Assembly (NCBI RefSeq): GCF_001298265.1
Contig: NZ_LGSZ01000052.1
Coordinates: 124,001 to 188,000, forward strand
Direction of reading: 5' to 3'
DNA from: Allobosea vaviloviae
Lineage (GTDB): Bacteria; Pseudomonadota; Alphaproteobacteria; Rhizobiales; Beijerinckiaceae
DNA length: 64,000 bases
Part shown: positions 41,495-50,884 of the stretch, one piece after another
Layout of the letters: every line of letters starts with the position of its first letter
Position numbering within the stretch: position 1 is the first letter of the stretch
Translations under genes and position numbers: made by a program
The notes under the pieces: model-generated
Database searches by the model: none
What the model saw: only the letters and a program-made list of their open reading frames with translations
What the model was told of the DNA's origin: nothing

Positions 41495-42526
41495 GTGCCA
41501 GACAAGACGTCGCCCGCCAGCGCCGACGCAAGGAGCCTCGAGGTGCCCGCCGAACCAATTCCCAGCGTCTGGGTCCTGACGGACGGCAAGGCCGGCGACG
41601 AGGTGCAATGCCTCGGCGTCGCCGAGCGTCTGGGCATCGTCCCGGATATCCGACGGATCGCGCCGCGAAAGCCCTTCGCCTGGCTGATGCCGCGCGGGCC
41701 GATCGATCCGCGCGAGGGCCCCGACCGGCCCGACAGCCCGATCCGCCCGCCCTTCCCCGACATCCTGATCGCCTCGGGACGTCGCGCGATCCCTTATGTC
41801 CGGGCGGTGAAACAGGCGTCCAACGGGCGCACATTCACCGTCATCCTGAAGGATCCGCGCACCGGCACCGGCGCGGCCGACTTCATCTGGGTGGCCGAAC
41901 ATGACCGCCTGCGCGGGCCAAACGTCCTGGTGACGATCACCTCGCCGCATCGGCTTGCTCCGAAACAGCTGGCACAGGCGCGGCAGCAGCCGCCGGCTGC
42001 CATCGCAGCGCTCTCCTCGCCCCGCGCGGCCGTGCTGGTCGGCGGCGACAGCCGCCATCACCGCTTCCGGCCGCAGGACATCGTGAGCTTCGCCGAGGGG
42101 CTCGATACGCTCGCCCGCTCGGGCGTGGCACTGATGGGCTCGCGCTCGCGCCGCACCACGCCCGAGCTCGACAAGGCGGTCGCCGCGGTCTTTGCCCGCC
42201 ATGGCGGCTGGTGGTGGGACGGGTCAGGCGAAAACCCCTATGTCGCACTGCTCGCCAATGCCGACGCCATCGTCGCCACGGCCGATTCCACCAACATGAT
42301 CGGCGAGGCCACGGCGACGGGCGTGCCGATCCTCGTCTTCGAGCCCCATGGCGGCCATGGCAAGCTGGCGAAGTTCCTGGAGGCGCTGAAGCGGGAAGGC
42401 GCCGTCCGGCATTTCGAGGGACGGCTCGACGGCACCCGCTACGAGCCGGTCGATTCGACGCAAGCCATCGCCGACGCCGTGCGGGAGCGCTGGCTTATGC
42501 ACAGGCGCGAGCTCGACCTCGCCTAA
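41495..42526 (+). CDS. ELM1/DUF1022 family protein
   Basis: 343 residues from the GTG at 41495, which has AAGG eight bases upstream; a TTG two codons earlier has none. 'VWVLTDGKAGDEVQCLGVAE' and 'HRLAPKQLAQARQQP', 'VLVGGDSRHHRF' and 'PYVALLANADAIVATADSTN' match the ELM1-like family, whose plant member acts in mitochondrial fission. The fold is glycosyltransferase-B-like, so a sugar-nucleotide enzyme in the cell envelope is possible. Function in bacteria unknown. Confidence 0.82.
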   Translation: MPDKTSPASADARSLEVPAEPIPSVWVLTDGKAGDEVQCLGVAERLGIVPDIRRIAPRKPFAWLMPRGPIDPREGPDRPDSPIRPPFPDILIASGRRAIPYVRAVKQASNGRTFTVILKDPRTGTGAADFIWVAEHDRLRGPNVLVTITSPHRLAPKQLAQARQQPPAAIAALSSPRAAVLVGGDSRHHRFRPQDIVSFAEGLDTLARSGVALMGSRSRRTTPELDKAVAAVFARHGGWWWDGSGENPYVALLANADAIVATADSTNMIGEATATGVPILVFEPHGGHGKLAKFLEALKREGAVRHFEGRLDGTRYEPVDSTQAIADAVRERWLMHRRELDLA

Positions 42527-42573
42527 TCTTGAGGCCGACCACGCTTGCATCGGCGCACCGGCATCGTATGTGA

Positions 42574-43566
<993 letters not shown>

Positions 43567-43709
43567 GCGCAGATCCACAACTCATCACAGAATCTGATGG
43601 ATTTGGTAACCAGATTCAGTGCGAAAACAGCACTGCCTTGCGACTGAGGCGTTGACGTTCCAACATTTTAGCCCCCAACATGCACGAAACGCATAACGGG
43701 GGGACCGCG

Positions 43710-44600
43710 GTGGATTGGGACCGCATCAGGATCTTTTATACCGTCGCCGAGTCCGGCAGCTTCACCAAGGCTGGCGATGTTCTCGGTCTCAGTCAATCCG
43801 CCGTCAGCCGGCAGATTGGCGCGCTGGAGCGGGAACTCCGGGCGCCGTTGTTTCATCGCCATACGCGCGGTCTGATCCTGACCGAACAAGGTGAACTGCT
43901 GTGGCGGGCCGCGCGCGAGATGACGCAGCGCCTCGAACGGACCCGCTCCCAGCTTTCCGAGACGCGCGAGCACCCGTCCGGCGAGCTCAAGGTGACCGCG
44001 ACCCGCGGCCTCGGCGGGCACTGGCTGACGCCGCGCCTTGCCGAGTTCCTCGATCTCTATCCCGACATCAAGGTCGACCTGATCCTCACCGACGAGGAAC
44101 TCGACCTGTCGATGCGCGAGGCCGACATCGCCATCCGCCTGCGCCAGCCGCAGCAGCCGGACCTGATCCAGCGCAAGCTCTTCTCGGTCCATTTCCACGT
44201 CTATGGTTCGCCGGCCTATGTGAAGCGTTTCGGCGAACCCAAGGGCTATGAGGATCTCGACAACCACAGGCTGCTGACCTTCGGCGGCACCTCGCCATCC
44301 TACCTGACGGCGGTGCACCAGCTCGCGACGCTCGGCCGGGACGCCCGCAACCCCCGCCCGATCCACCTCACCGTCAACAACATCACGGCGATGAAGCGGG
44401 CCGTCGATTCGGGCGCCGGCATCGCAGTGCTGCCGGATTACCTGATCGAGACCGGATCGCCGCTGGTGCAACTGATGCGCGAGACGGAGATGCCTCATCT
44501 CGAGAGCTATCTGGTCTATCCGGAAGAGATGAAGTCGGTCGCCCGCGTCCAGGTCTTCCGCGACTTTCTGATCCAGAAGGCCCAGCGCTGGACCTACTGA
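43710..44600 (+). CDS. lsrB: LysR-family regulator LsrB/VtlR
   Basis: 296 residues from the GTG at 43710, which has GGGGGGA seven bases upstream and gives M-DWDRIRIF, as in Brucella VtlR and S. meliloti LsrB; the ATG at 43680 has no site. 'ESGSFTKAGDVLGLSQSAVS' is the helix-turn-helix, and 'LILTDEELDLSMREADIAIR' and 'QVFRDFLIQKAQRWTY' are blocks of this subfamily. LsrB acts in oxidative-stress and envelope control and activates an AbcR sRNA. I see no cysteine in this copy, whereas S. meliloti LsrB has functional ones. Confidence 0.85.
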   Translation: MDWDRIRIFYTVAESGSFTKAGDVLGLSQSAVSRQIGALERELRAPLFHRHTRGLILTEQGELLWRAAREMTQRLERTRSQLSETREHPSGELKVTATRGLGGHWLTPRLAEFLDLYPDIKVDLILTDEELDLSMREADIAIRLRQPQQPDLIQRKLFSVHFHVYGSPAYVKRFGEPKGYEDLDNHRLLTFGGTSPSYLTAVHQLATLGRDARNPRPIHLTVNNITAMKRAVDSGAGIAVLPDYLIETGSPLVQLMRETEMPHLESYLVYPEEMKSVARVQVFRDFLIQKAQRWTY

Positions 44601-44636
44601 CGCGGGCACCGGTGCGCCGGGGTCGATTCGCAGGCC

Positions 44637-44657
44637 GCCGGCAGCTTTTCTGCCGGC
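44637..44657 (+). terminator. Hairpin after lsrB
   Basis: GCCGGCAG (44637-44644), loop CTTTT, CTGCCGGC (44650-44657): a perfect 8-bp stem 36 bases past the lsrB stop. There is no T run, so termination may be partial. Confidence 0.45.
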
Positions 44658-44854
44658 GCATCCTCCGGATGCATGACGTGGCGCGCAACCGCGACGCCCA
44701 GCCACACCGCACTGCGGCAAATCTGAACGACATCGCAGATGGCGAAGACGCCACGGCTGTCTTGTACGCATATTTATCAATGATTTAGGCTCAATTTGCG
44801 GCATTTGACCGCAACGCATGCATGCGACGCATGACGGACCCAAACTATGCTGCA

Positions 44855-44885
44855 TTGCAAAAAGGCATGTGCTGCCCGATATAGC
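44855..44885 (+). promoter_or_regulatory. Promoter of the AbcR-like sRNA
   Basis: TTGCAA (44855-44860) and TATAGC (44880-44885) or GATATA (44878-44883, 17-base spacer). The preceding stretch 44765-44800 is AT-rich in an otherwise GC-rich window (ATATTTATCAATGATTTAGG), the sort of DNA bound by LysR proteins of the VtlR type. No promoter-match score was computed. Confidence 0.5.
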
Positions 44886-44891
44886 AAACAC

Positions 44892-45029
44892 GGTTGTTCG
44901 GAACGGGCTCTGCTAACTCCTCCCGGCATTGAGTTCGTTTCAGCCGTTCCCCTCTGAGATGTTTGGCGTTCGCGCCGGATGTTTCAAACTTTCAAGGCCG
45001 GCTCCCTCACGGGACGCCGGCTTTTTTTT
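44892..45029 (+). ncRNA. AbcR-like (alpha-r15 family) trans-acting small RNA
   Basis: About 138 bases with three hairpins. SL1: GGAACGG (44900-44906) with CCGTTCC (44944-44950), topped by AACTC/GAGTT (44915-44919/44931-44935) that presents CTCCCGGCATT in the loop. SL2: GGCG-TTCG-CGCC in 44964-44975. SL3 is the terminator. This matches the alpha-r15 architecture: a CU-rich anti-Shine-Dalgarno loop, a middle stem and a rho-independent end. In S. meliloti and Agrobacterium AbcR genes lie beside lsrB/vtlR, as here. AbcR RNAs repress many ABC transporter mRNAs with Hfq. Only one copy is seen. Confidence 0.75.
44997..45029 (+). terminator. Rho-independent terminator of the sRNA
   Basis: GCCGGC-TCCC (44997-45006), loop TCAC, GGGA, one bulged C, GCCGGC (45016-45021), followed by eight T (45022-45029). 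It is the strongest terminator in the window. Confidence 0.9.
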
Positions 45030-45044
45030 GGCTTGGGCCATCCC

Positions 45045-45125
45045 GTCATCGCGAGCCGAAGCGAGGCAGTCCGGAGCCGTAGCGCTCTGCAACTCCCGGA
45101 TCGCTTCGCTTACGCTGGCCATGAC
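45045..45125. repeat. Dispersed repeat, family B copy 1
   Basis: About 80 bases beginning GTCATCGCGAGCCGAAGCGA and ending GATCGCTTCGCTTACGCTGG then CCATGAC. A related copy is at 46382-46439 (GTGATCGCGAGCGCAGTGAA through TCGCTTCGCTGCGCTCTCAA). Ends are inverted GTCAT/ATGAC as in family A. Confidence 0.6.
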
Positions 45126-45136
45126 GATTGCCGTCT

Positions 45137-45691
45137 TTACGCAGCCAGCTTCCCGACCAGACCGGCGAACTTGTCCATGAATGCCTGCAGGAAGGCCCGG
45201 GTCGCATCGATCGTGACCGTGTCGGCGTCATCGACCAGGCCGTCCTTCCAGGTGATGAACATCTGGCCACCCATCACCAGCGCGCCCTGATTGCCGAGGA
45301 TGTCGCGCAGATGCTGCTGGGCGCAGGCCGTGCCCACGCCGCCGGGGCTCGCCCCGATGATGGCGACGGGCTTACCGCCCCAGACGCCCTTGCCGGAGGG
45401 ACGCGCCGCCCAGTCGATAGCATTCTTCAGCACGGCGGGAATCGAGCGGTTGTGCTCTGGCGTGACGACGAGCAGCGCGTGCGCCTCCGCGATCTCGGCT
45501 TTCAATCGGGTGGCCGTATCCGGCCAGGCCGCAGCCTCCAGATCCTGATTGTACATCGGCAGATCGTCGATCTCGACGAAATGCGGCGTGAAGGACGTGG
45601 TGCCGAGCTTGGCGAGCGCACGCGCCAGTTTGCGGTTGATCGACGCCTTGCGGTTGCTGCCGACGATGATGGCGAGCTTGAACGGAGCCAT
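45137..45691 (-). CDS. NAD(P)H-dependent FMN reductase
   Basis: 184 residues from the ATG at 45691. Flavodoxin-like: 'KLAIIVGSNRKASINRKLAR' binds the FMN phosphate, 'LVVTPEHNRSIPAVLKNAID' and 'KPVAIIGASPGGVGTACAQQ' follow. This is the ChrR/YieF/ArsH-like NADPH-dependent FMN reductase family, active on quinones, chromate or azo compounds in the cytosol. The physiological substrate is not clear. Confidence 0.9.
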   Translation of the reverse strand: MAPFKLAIIVGSNRKASINRKLARALAKLGTTSFTPHFVEIDDLPMYNQDLEAAAWPDTATRLKAEIAEAHALLVVTPEHNRSIPAVLKNAIDWAARPSGKGVWGGKPVAIIGASPGGVGTACAQQHLRDILGNQGALVMGGQMFITWKDGLVDDADTVTIDATRAFLQAFMDKFAGLVGKLAA

Positions 45692-45773
45692 GAAAAGAAC
45701 CTCGGTTGAAAGGGACGCAGAAGGGTTGGATTGGAAACGCCTCAGAGTGCTTGCTGGGTCCCGCCCATCGCGC

Positions 45774-46340
45774 TCAGCCGGGCCGCGCCGCCAGCGGCAG
45801 GGCATCGAACAGGCCTGGCATCGCGCTGGTGCGGGCCTTCTCGATCGTCAGCATTTTCAGCTTGGTCTCGACGCCGCCATCGGCGGAGAATCCACCGGTC
45901 TTGCCACCGGCCGCCAGGATCCGGTGGCAAGGCACGATCGGCGCGAACGGGTTCCGACCGAGCGCAACGCCGACAGCCCGCGCCGCCCCAGAGTCACCGA
46001 TCCGGCGCGCGACCTCGCCATAGGTCAGGGTCTCGCCGGGCGGGATCGCGAGCGCCACCTCATAGACCTTGCGGTTGAAGGCCGGCACCCGAGCAAGGTC
46101 GATCGGCAGATGCGAAAGGTCGCGCGGCTCGCCCGAAAGCAGCGCCACGATCTCGGCCATGGCGGCTCGAATGAAAACCGGTGGAGCACCGTTTTCCTCG
46201 GCATCGGGAGCACGCTTCGCCAGGCGCCGGCGCGCCGTCTCGGCATCATGCTCCGGCAGTTGCGCCCCGATGATGCGATCGCCTTCCCAGATCAGGGCGC
46301 AGGCGCCGATCGCGGTCTCGAAGAGAATGTAGTGCTGCAT
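45774..46340 (-). CDS. ogt: Methylated-DNA-protein-cysteine methyltransferase
   Basis: 188 residues from the ATG at 46340; a GTG 12 codons upstream is possible. The C-terminal domain has 'IPPGETLTYGEVARRIGDSG', 'RAVGVALGRNPFAPIVPCHR' with the methyl-acceptor Cys in PCHRI, and 'GFSADGGVETKLKML'. It removes alkyl groups from O6-guanine in a single suicide transfer. The N-terminal domain is shorter and more divergent, as in Ogt. The ogt/ada distinction is by lack of an AraC domain. Confidence 0.93.
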   Translation of the reverse strand: MQHYILFETAIGACALIWEGDRIIGAQLPEHDAETARRRLAKRAPDAEENGAPPVFIRAAMAEIVALLSGEPRDLSHLPIDLARVPAFNRKVYEVALAIPPGETLTYGEVARRIGDSGAARAVGVALGRNPFAPIVPCHRILAAGGKTGGFSADGGVETKLKMLTIEKARTSAMPGLFDALPLAARPG

Positions 46341-46381
46341 GACGCCAGCATAGGCGATCACGGGATAGGCCGTCACGCCCC

Positions 46382-46439
46382 GTGATCGCGAGCGCAGTGA
46401 AGCAGCCCTGTGGATCGCTTCGCTGCGCTCTCAATGACG
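46382..46439. repeat. Dispersed repeat, family B copy 2
   Basis: Related to the element at 45045-45125: GTGATCGCGAGCGCAGTGAA, then GATCGCTTCGCTGCGCTC and TCAATGAC at the end. It fills most of the 113-base gap between the Ogt start and the msrP end. Confidence 0.55.
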
Positions 46440-46453
46440 ATGCCGGCAGCAAC

Positions 46454-47410
46454 TCACAGATAGAGCTGCTCGCCCTCCAGGCCCTTGTAGAGGCCCGCGA
46501 CCTGCTCGGCATAGCCGTTGAACAATTGCGTCGGCTGGCGCTCGCGCGTGCCCAGCACCTGCTCGCTCGCCTGGCTCCAGCGCGGATGCGGCACCTTCGG
46601 GTTCACATTCGCCCAGAAGCCATACTCCGAGGCCTGCAGCCCCTCCCAGAAGGTCTTGGGACGCTCCGCCACGAAGCTGATCTTGGTGATCGACTTGACC
46701 GATTTGAAGCCGTATTTCCACGGCGTGATCAGCCGGATCGGCGCACCATGCTGCGACGGGATCGGCTTGCCGTAGATGCCGGTGACCAGCAGCGGCAATT
46801 CGTTGCCGGCCTCGGCCATGGTCAGCCCCTCCGTATAGGGCCAAGGGTACCAGCGCTGCGACTGGCCAGGCGCTATGCGCGGGTTGAGGAAGGTCTCGAA
46901 GCGGATGTATTTCGCCGAAGACAGGGGCTTGGCGAAGTCGACGAAAGCCTTGAGCGGAATCCCGGTCCACGGCACCGCCATTGCCCAGGCCTCGACGCAG
47001 CGGAAGCGGTAGAGCCGCTCTTCCAGCGGCAGCTTGCGGACGAGGTCGTCGAAGCCGATCTCGAAAGGCTTCTCCACCATGCCGTCGACGGTGATCGTCC
47101 AGGGCCGCGACACCAGCCGCCTCGACGAAGCGACGATGTCCTTCGAGGTGCCGAACTCGTAATAGTTGTTGTAGTTGGCGGCGAGGTTCTCATCCGTCAC
47201 GGGCCGGTCCAGCGTATAGGCGGTGTTCTTCCTGGCCGGGTAGAGATCCAGCGTCGGATCGGCGCCCTGCGCCGCGGCAAGCTGCGGCAGGGCACTGCCC
47301 GCGATCAGACCTGCGCCGCCAGCCATGAAGCTGCGGCGGTTGACGAAGACGGATTCAGGCGTGGCCTGGCTCTCGGGGATGGCCCAGCCAGGACGGTTCT
47401 TGATCAGCAT
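46454..47410 (-). CDS. msrP: Protein-methionine-sulfoxide reductase catalytic subunit MsrP
   Basis: 318 residues from the ATG at 47410; a GTG three codons upstream is possible. A twin-arginine signal (NRRSFMAGGAGLIAGSALP) directs the folded protein to the periplasm. The molybdopterin-binding sulfite-oxidase fold carries the Mo-ligand Cys in RFRCVEAWAMAVPWTG, and 'KYGFKSVKSITKISFV' is conserved near the C-terminus. It repairs oxidised methionine in periplasmic proteins with electrons from the haem subunit MsrQ, which is not encoded next to it. Confidence 0.93.
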   Translation of the reverse strand: MLIKNRPGWAIPESQATPESVFVNRRSFMAGGAGLIAGSALPQLAAAQGADPTLDLYPARKNTAYTLDRPVTDENLAANYNNYYEFGTSKDIVASSRRLVSRPWTITVDGMVEKPFEIGFDDLVRKLPLEERLYRFRCVEAWAMAVPWTGIPLKAFVDFAKPLSSAKYIRFETFLNPRIAPGQSQRWYPWPYTEGLTMAEAGNELPLLVTGIYGKPIPSQHGAPIRLITPWKYGFKSVKSITKISFVAERPKTFWEGLQASEYGFWANVNPKVPHPRWSQASEQVLGTRERQPTQLFNGYAEQVAGLYKGLEGEQLYL

Positions 47411-47525
47411 GACGGACACACTCTGCTTTCGTGGATGCCCGTTAGGCCACGAAAGCGGGAGCGCGGCAATTCACGAGGGGGAGAGGCGTCCGTCCCTTCT
47501 CCGCTCGGGGGAGAAGGCCAGCGCC

Positions 47526-48635
47526 TCAGCCCCTCGCCTCCAGCGCCTTGACGATCGCCGTGCCCATCTCCGTCGTCGAAACGGCGTTGGCGCCATCAGC
47601 CGCGATGTCCTTGGTGCGCGTGCCGGAGCCCAGCACGTCGGCGATCGCGCCTTCCAGCCGGTCGGCAGCCTCGATCGCGCCGAAGGAGTAGCGCAGCGCC
47701 ATCGCAAAGGAGCCGATCATCGCGATCGGATTGGCGAGCCCCTTGCCGGCGATGTCGGGGGCCGAGCCGTGGACGGGCTCGTAGAGCGCCTTGCGCTTGC
47801 CGGTGACAGCATCCTCGGCGCCGAGCGAAGCCGAGGGCAGCATGCCAAGCGAGCCGGTCAGCATCGCCGCCACATCCGAGAGGATGTCGCCGAAGAGGTT
47901 GTCGGTGACGATGACGTCGTACTGCTTGGGCCAGCGCACGAGCTGCATGGCGCAGTTGTCGGCCAGCACATGCTCGAGCTCGACATCCGCATAGTCCTTG
48001 GCGTGCAGCGCCGTGACTGTCTGCTTCCAGAGCACGCCGGTCTTCATGACGTTGTGCTTCTCGGCCGACGAGACCTTGTTGCGACGGGTGCGTGCCAGCT
48101 CGAAGGCGACGCGGCAGATCCGGTCGATTTCCGGCGTGGTGTAAACTTGAGTGTCGATGCCGCGCTTGGAACCGTCCTCCAGCGTCACGATCTCCTTCGG
48201 CTCGCCGAAATAGACGCCGCCGGTGAGCTCGCGCACGATCAGGATGTCGAGGCCCTCGACGACCTCGGGCTTGAGCGAGGAGGCCGAGGCCAGGGCGGGA
48301 TAGCAGATCGCCGGGCGCAGATTGGCGAACAGGCCGAGATCCTTGCGCAGCCGCAGCAAACCCGCTTCGGGACGGTGCTGATACGGCACATCCGCCCATT
48401 TCGGGCCGCCGACCGCGCCGAACAGCACGGCGTCGGCCTCTCCCGCGAGTTTCATGTCTCCTTCGGAGATCGCCTGTTTGTGCGCGTCATAGGCCGCGCC
48501 GCCGACGAGACCCTTCTCGATCTCGAAGGAGGCCAGGCCCTGCTTCCCGAACCAGGAGACGATCGTCTCGACCTGGCCCATCACCTCGGGGCCGATCCCG
48601 TCACCGGGCAGCATCAGGAGCTTGTGGGTCGCCAT
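47526..48635 (-). CDS. leuB: 3-isopropylmalate dehydrogenase
   Basis: 369 residues. '[20 protein letters not shown]', '[20 protein letters not shown]', '[20 protein letters not shown]' and '[20 protein letters not shown]', '[20 protein letters not shown]' are the LeuB blocks, including the metal-binding Asp residues. It oxidises and decarboxylates 3-isopropylmalate in leucine synthesis, using NAD and Mg or Mn, in the cytosol. The start ATG is preceded by GAGG. No other leu gene lies beside it. Confidence 0.97.
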   Translation of the reverse strand: MATHKLLMLPGDGIGPEVMGQVETIVSWFGKQGLASFEIEKGLVGGAAYDAHKQAISEGDMKLAGEADAVLFGAVGGPKWADVPYQHRPEAGLLRLRKDLGLFANLRPAICYPALASASSLKPEVVEGLDILIVRELTGGVYFGEPKEIVTLEDGSKRGIDTQVYTTPEIDRICRVAFELARTRRNKVSSAEKHNVMKTGVLWKQTVTALHAKDYADVELEHVLADNCAMQLVRWPKQYDVIVTDNLFGDILSDVAAMLTGSLGMLPSASLGAEDAVTGKRKALYEPVHGSAPDIAGKGLANPIAMIGSFAMALRYSFGAIEAADRLEGAIADVLGSGTRTKDIAADGANAVSTTEMGTAIVKALEARG

Positions 48636-48719
48636 GGTCGTCGCCTCGCCGTTTCTTGAACTGTCGTGGCGGCTGATTAGGGCGCGTGACGGCGACGCGC
48701 AAGCGTCGCGGGCGTGATG

Positions 48720-49109
48720 TCAGGGCCGCGTCAGCCGCGCCGTCACCTCGATTTCGATCTTCATCTCCGGCTTCAGCAGCCCCGCGATGACGTAGATCCC
48801 CGCCGCCGGACGAATCTCGCCGAAAACCTCGCCGCAAACCGTCAGCACCGGCTCGCAATAGCTCCGGTCGGTGACGAAATACTGCGCCCGCACGACCCGT
48901 GACAGCGAAGACCCGGCTTCCGTCAGCACGGCGTCGAGCGTGCGGAAGATGTTGCGCGCCTGTTCGGCGGCGTCCTCCGGCAGCGTCATGGTGACGTAGT
49001 CATAGCCGGTCGTGCCGGAGACGAAAACAAGATCGCCATCGATCACGGCACGCGAATAGCCGAAGGCGGTCTCGAAGGGCGAGCCGGTGGAGATCAGGCG
49101 GCGGGTCAT
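48720..49109 (-). CDS. RidA-family (Rid) protein
   Basis: 129 residues from the ATG at 49109 (GGAG eight bases upstream). 'AFGYSRAVIDGDLVFVSGTT' and 'DAAEQARNIFRTLDAVLTEA' match the YjgF/Rid fold, and 'EVFGEIRPAAGIYVIAGLLK' carries the position where RidA has its Arg (here R in IRPAAG) with the following 'KIEIEVTARL'. RidA hydrolyses reactive enamine/imine intermediates; other Rid subgroups act in degradation. The subgroup was not determined. Confidence 0.88.
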   Translation of the reverse strand: MTRRLISTGSPFETAFGYSRAVIDGDLVFVSGTTGYDYVTMTLPEDAAEQARNIFRTLDAVLTEAGSSLSRVVRAQYFVTDRSYCEPVLTVCGEVFGEIRPAAGIYVIAGLLKPEMKIEIEVTARLTRP

Positions 49110-49134
49110 CGGGCACTCCGGGGCGGAACCGGCC

Positions 49135-49235
49135 GTCATTCTCGGGCGGAGCGAAGCGCAGACCCGAGAATCTCCAGCAAGATGAACTCCAGAGCTTCCA
49201 CGTCATGAGATGCCCGGGTCAAGCCCGAGCATGAC
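49135..49235. repeat. Dispersed palindromic repeat, family A copy 2
   Basis: About 100 bases starting GTCATTCTCGGGCGGAGCGA and ending CCCGAGCATGAC. The order of blocks is the same as in the copy at 39606-39707 (GACCCGAGAATCTC, then GCCCGGGTCAAGCCCGAG). It separates the tail-to-head genes for the transglycosylase and RidA protein. Confidence 0.75.
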
Positions 49236-49243
49236 GCAGCAGC

Positions 49244-50428
49244 CTAGACCCGCCCGCTCTTCAGCGCCCGCAGCACCTTCTCGCCTGGCCTTCCGGTCTG
49301 GTTCATCCCGATCTTGGCCTCGATCTGCTTGATCGCCGCCCGCGTCAGCGCGCCGACCGCGCCGTCGGGCTCGCCGACATCGAAGCCGCGCGCGATCAGC
49401 AGGCGCTGGAGTTCGCGGCGCTGCTCGCGCGAGAGCGGCAGGTCGTCGGTCGGCCATTCGCCCTGCACGCCCGGCCGGCCGCGCAGGCGGTCGGACAGAA
49501 GGGAAATGGCCAGGGCGTAGGAATCAGCGCCGTTGTAGCTGTAGGCGGCGTCGTAGTTTTTGAAGACGAGGAAGGCCGGCCCCTCGCGCCCGGCCGGCAT
49601 CAGCAGGCCGGCATTGCCGGAGCCGCTCAAAGCCGAGCCGTCGAACTTGACGATCCCGCGCGCCGCCCAGGACGAGACCGGCTGCTTGGGGTTGCGGCCG
49701 GTCGGGCCCGAATAGCCTGACGGCACGCGCACCTCGTAGCCCCAGCTTGCGCCGGTGACCCAGCCGGCCTTGTCCATGAAGTTCGCGGTCGAATGCAGCG
49801 CATCGGGAATGGAGTCGACGAGGTCGCGCCGGCCGTCGCCATCGCCGTCGACGGCCAGCCGCAAATAGGTCGAGGGAATGAACTGGGTATGGCCGAAGGC
49901 GCCTGCCCAAGAGCCGAACAGCCGCTCGGCCCGCACGTCGCCGCGTTGGATGATCTGCAGCGTCGCGATCAGCTCGCCCTTGAAGAAGGCGTTGCGGCGC
50001 GGCGCCAGGCAGGCGCCGGTCGAGAGCGCCTGGACCAGCGGCATCTTGCCCCGCGCCTTGCCGAAATCGCTCTCGACGCCCCAGACGGCTGCGATGGTGT
50101 GGCGATCGACGCCGAAGCGCTGCTCGGCCGCGGCAAGAGTCGAGGCATGCTGGCGCAGCATGTTGCGACCTTCCGCGACCTTCTCGTCGTCGACGAGCGT
50201 GCCGAGATAGTCCCAGATCGGAGTCTTGAACTCCGGCTGGTTGTTCATCGCCTCGATCACCTTCATGTCCGGCTCGACGCCGGCCATGGCGCGGTCGAAG
50301 GTCGCGGTCGAGACGCCCTTGGCAGCCGCGTCGGAACGCAATCCCGACAGGCAGGACTGGAAGCTGCCTTGCGCAGAGGCGGCGGAGGCGATCAGGACGA
50401 GGGGAAAGGCCAGGATGAGGTTTCGCAT
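49244..50428 (-). CDS. Lytic murein transglycosylase with peptidoglycan-binding domain
   Basis: 394 residues from the ATG at 50428. Signal peptide (1-20, ending ASA-QG), then the MltB-type catalytic domain with Glu in 'IAAVWGVESDFGKARGKMPL' and 'GSWAGAFGHTQFIPSTYLRL', 'VDGDGDGRRDLVDSIPDALH', and a C-terminal peptidoglycan-binding domain (about 330-394: 'LQRLLIARGFDVGEPDGAVG'). It cleaves glycan strands leaving 1,6-anhydro ends, in the periplasm, during wall remodelling. A long in-frame upstream extension crosses other genes and is not coding. Confidence 0.93.
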   Translation of the reverse strand: MRNLILAFPLVLIASAASAQGSFQSCLSGLRSDAAAKGVSTATFDRAMAGVEPDMKVIEAMNNQPEFKTPIWDYLGTLVDDEKVAEGRNMLRQHASTLAAAEQRFGVDRHTIAAVWGVESDFGKARGKMPLVQALSTGACLAPRRNAFFKGELIATLQIIQRGDVRAERLFGSWAGAFGHTQFIPSTYLRLAVDGDGDGRRDLVDSIPDALHSTANFMDKAGWVTGASWGYEVRVPSGYSGPTGRNPKQPVSSWAARGIVKFDGSALSGSGNAGLLMPAGREGPAFLVFKNYDAAYSYNGADSYALAISLLSDRLRGRPGVQGEWPTDDLPLSREQRRELQRLLIARGFDVGEPDGAVGALTRAAIKQIEAKIGMNQTGRPGEKVLRALKSGRV

Positions 50429-50557
50429 GGTCTCCACCGAATCGCAGGAATGACGCGAAACTAGGGCGCACCGGTTAACGGAGGTTAACCATGCTTGATT
50501 TGGCGGCAGGCCGACGCGAATCGCATTATGGCGAAGCATCGCCCTGTGGACACCGTC

Positions 50558-50818
50558 ATGTCGCCTGCCTCGATCGAGATCCTCGGCTTCGCCGCCGCAG
50601 CATTGACCAGCCTGTGCTGGCTGCCCCAGGCTTGGCGGACCATCCGCACGCGTGACACGAAGGCGATCTCGCTGTGGACGCAGTCTCTCTTCGCCGCTGG
50701 GACGGCGCTCTGGCTGAGCTACGGCCTCCACATCGGCTCCTGGCCGGTCATCGCCGCGAACGCGCTGACCCTGGGCCTGGTACTGCTGATCCTGTCGATG
50801 AAGCTGCGCTTCGGCTGA
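50558..50818 (+). CDS. SemiSWEET sugar transporter
   Basis: 86 residues from the ATG at 50558, which fits the usual SemiSWEET length; an ATG 10 codons earlier is possible. Three transmembrane helices with 'LTSLCWLPQAWRTIRTRDTK' carrying the PQ-loop (PQ in LPQAW) and 'ISLWTQSLFAAGTALWLSYG'. Dimers form a sugar uniporter across the inner membrane. Upstream at 50473-50490 is GGTTAAC-GGA-GGTTAAC, a direct repeat near the CtrA half-site but with spacing six. Confidence 0.88.
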   Translation: MSPASIEILGFAAAALTSLCWLPQAWRTIRTRDTKAISLWTQSLFAAGTALWLSYGLHIGSWPVIAANALTLGLVLLILSMKLRFG

Positions 50819-50884
50819 GCTGACGCCATCCGCAGGAACAGAGCCGGGAGCCGGGCGTTCCCGCTCGCCAAGAGGAGACTCTGG

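Noticed and set aside
50473..50490. A CtrA box between the transglycosylase and SemiSWEET genes
   Set aside because: GGTTAAC-GGA-GGTTAAC has spacing six, not seven, between the TTAA halves, so it is only noted with the SemiSWEET entry.
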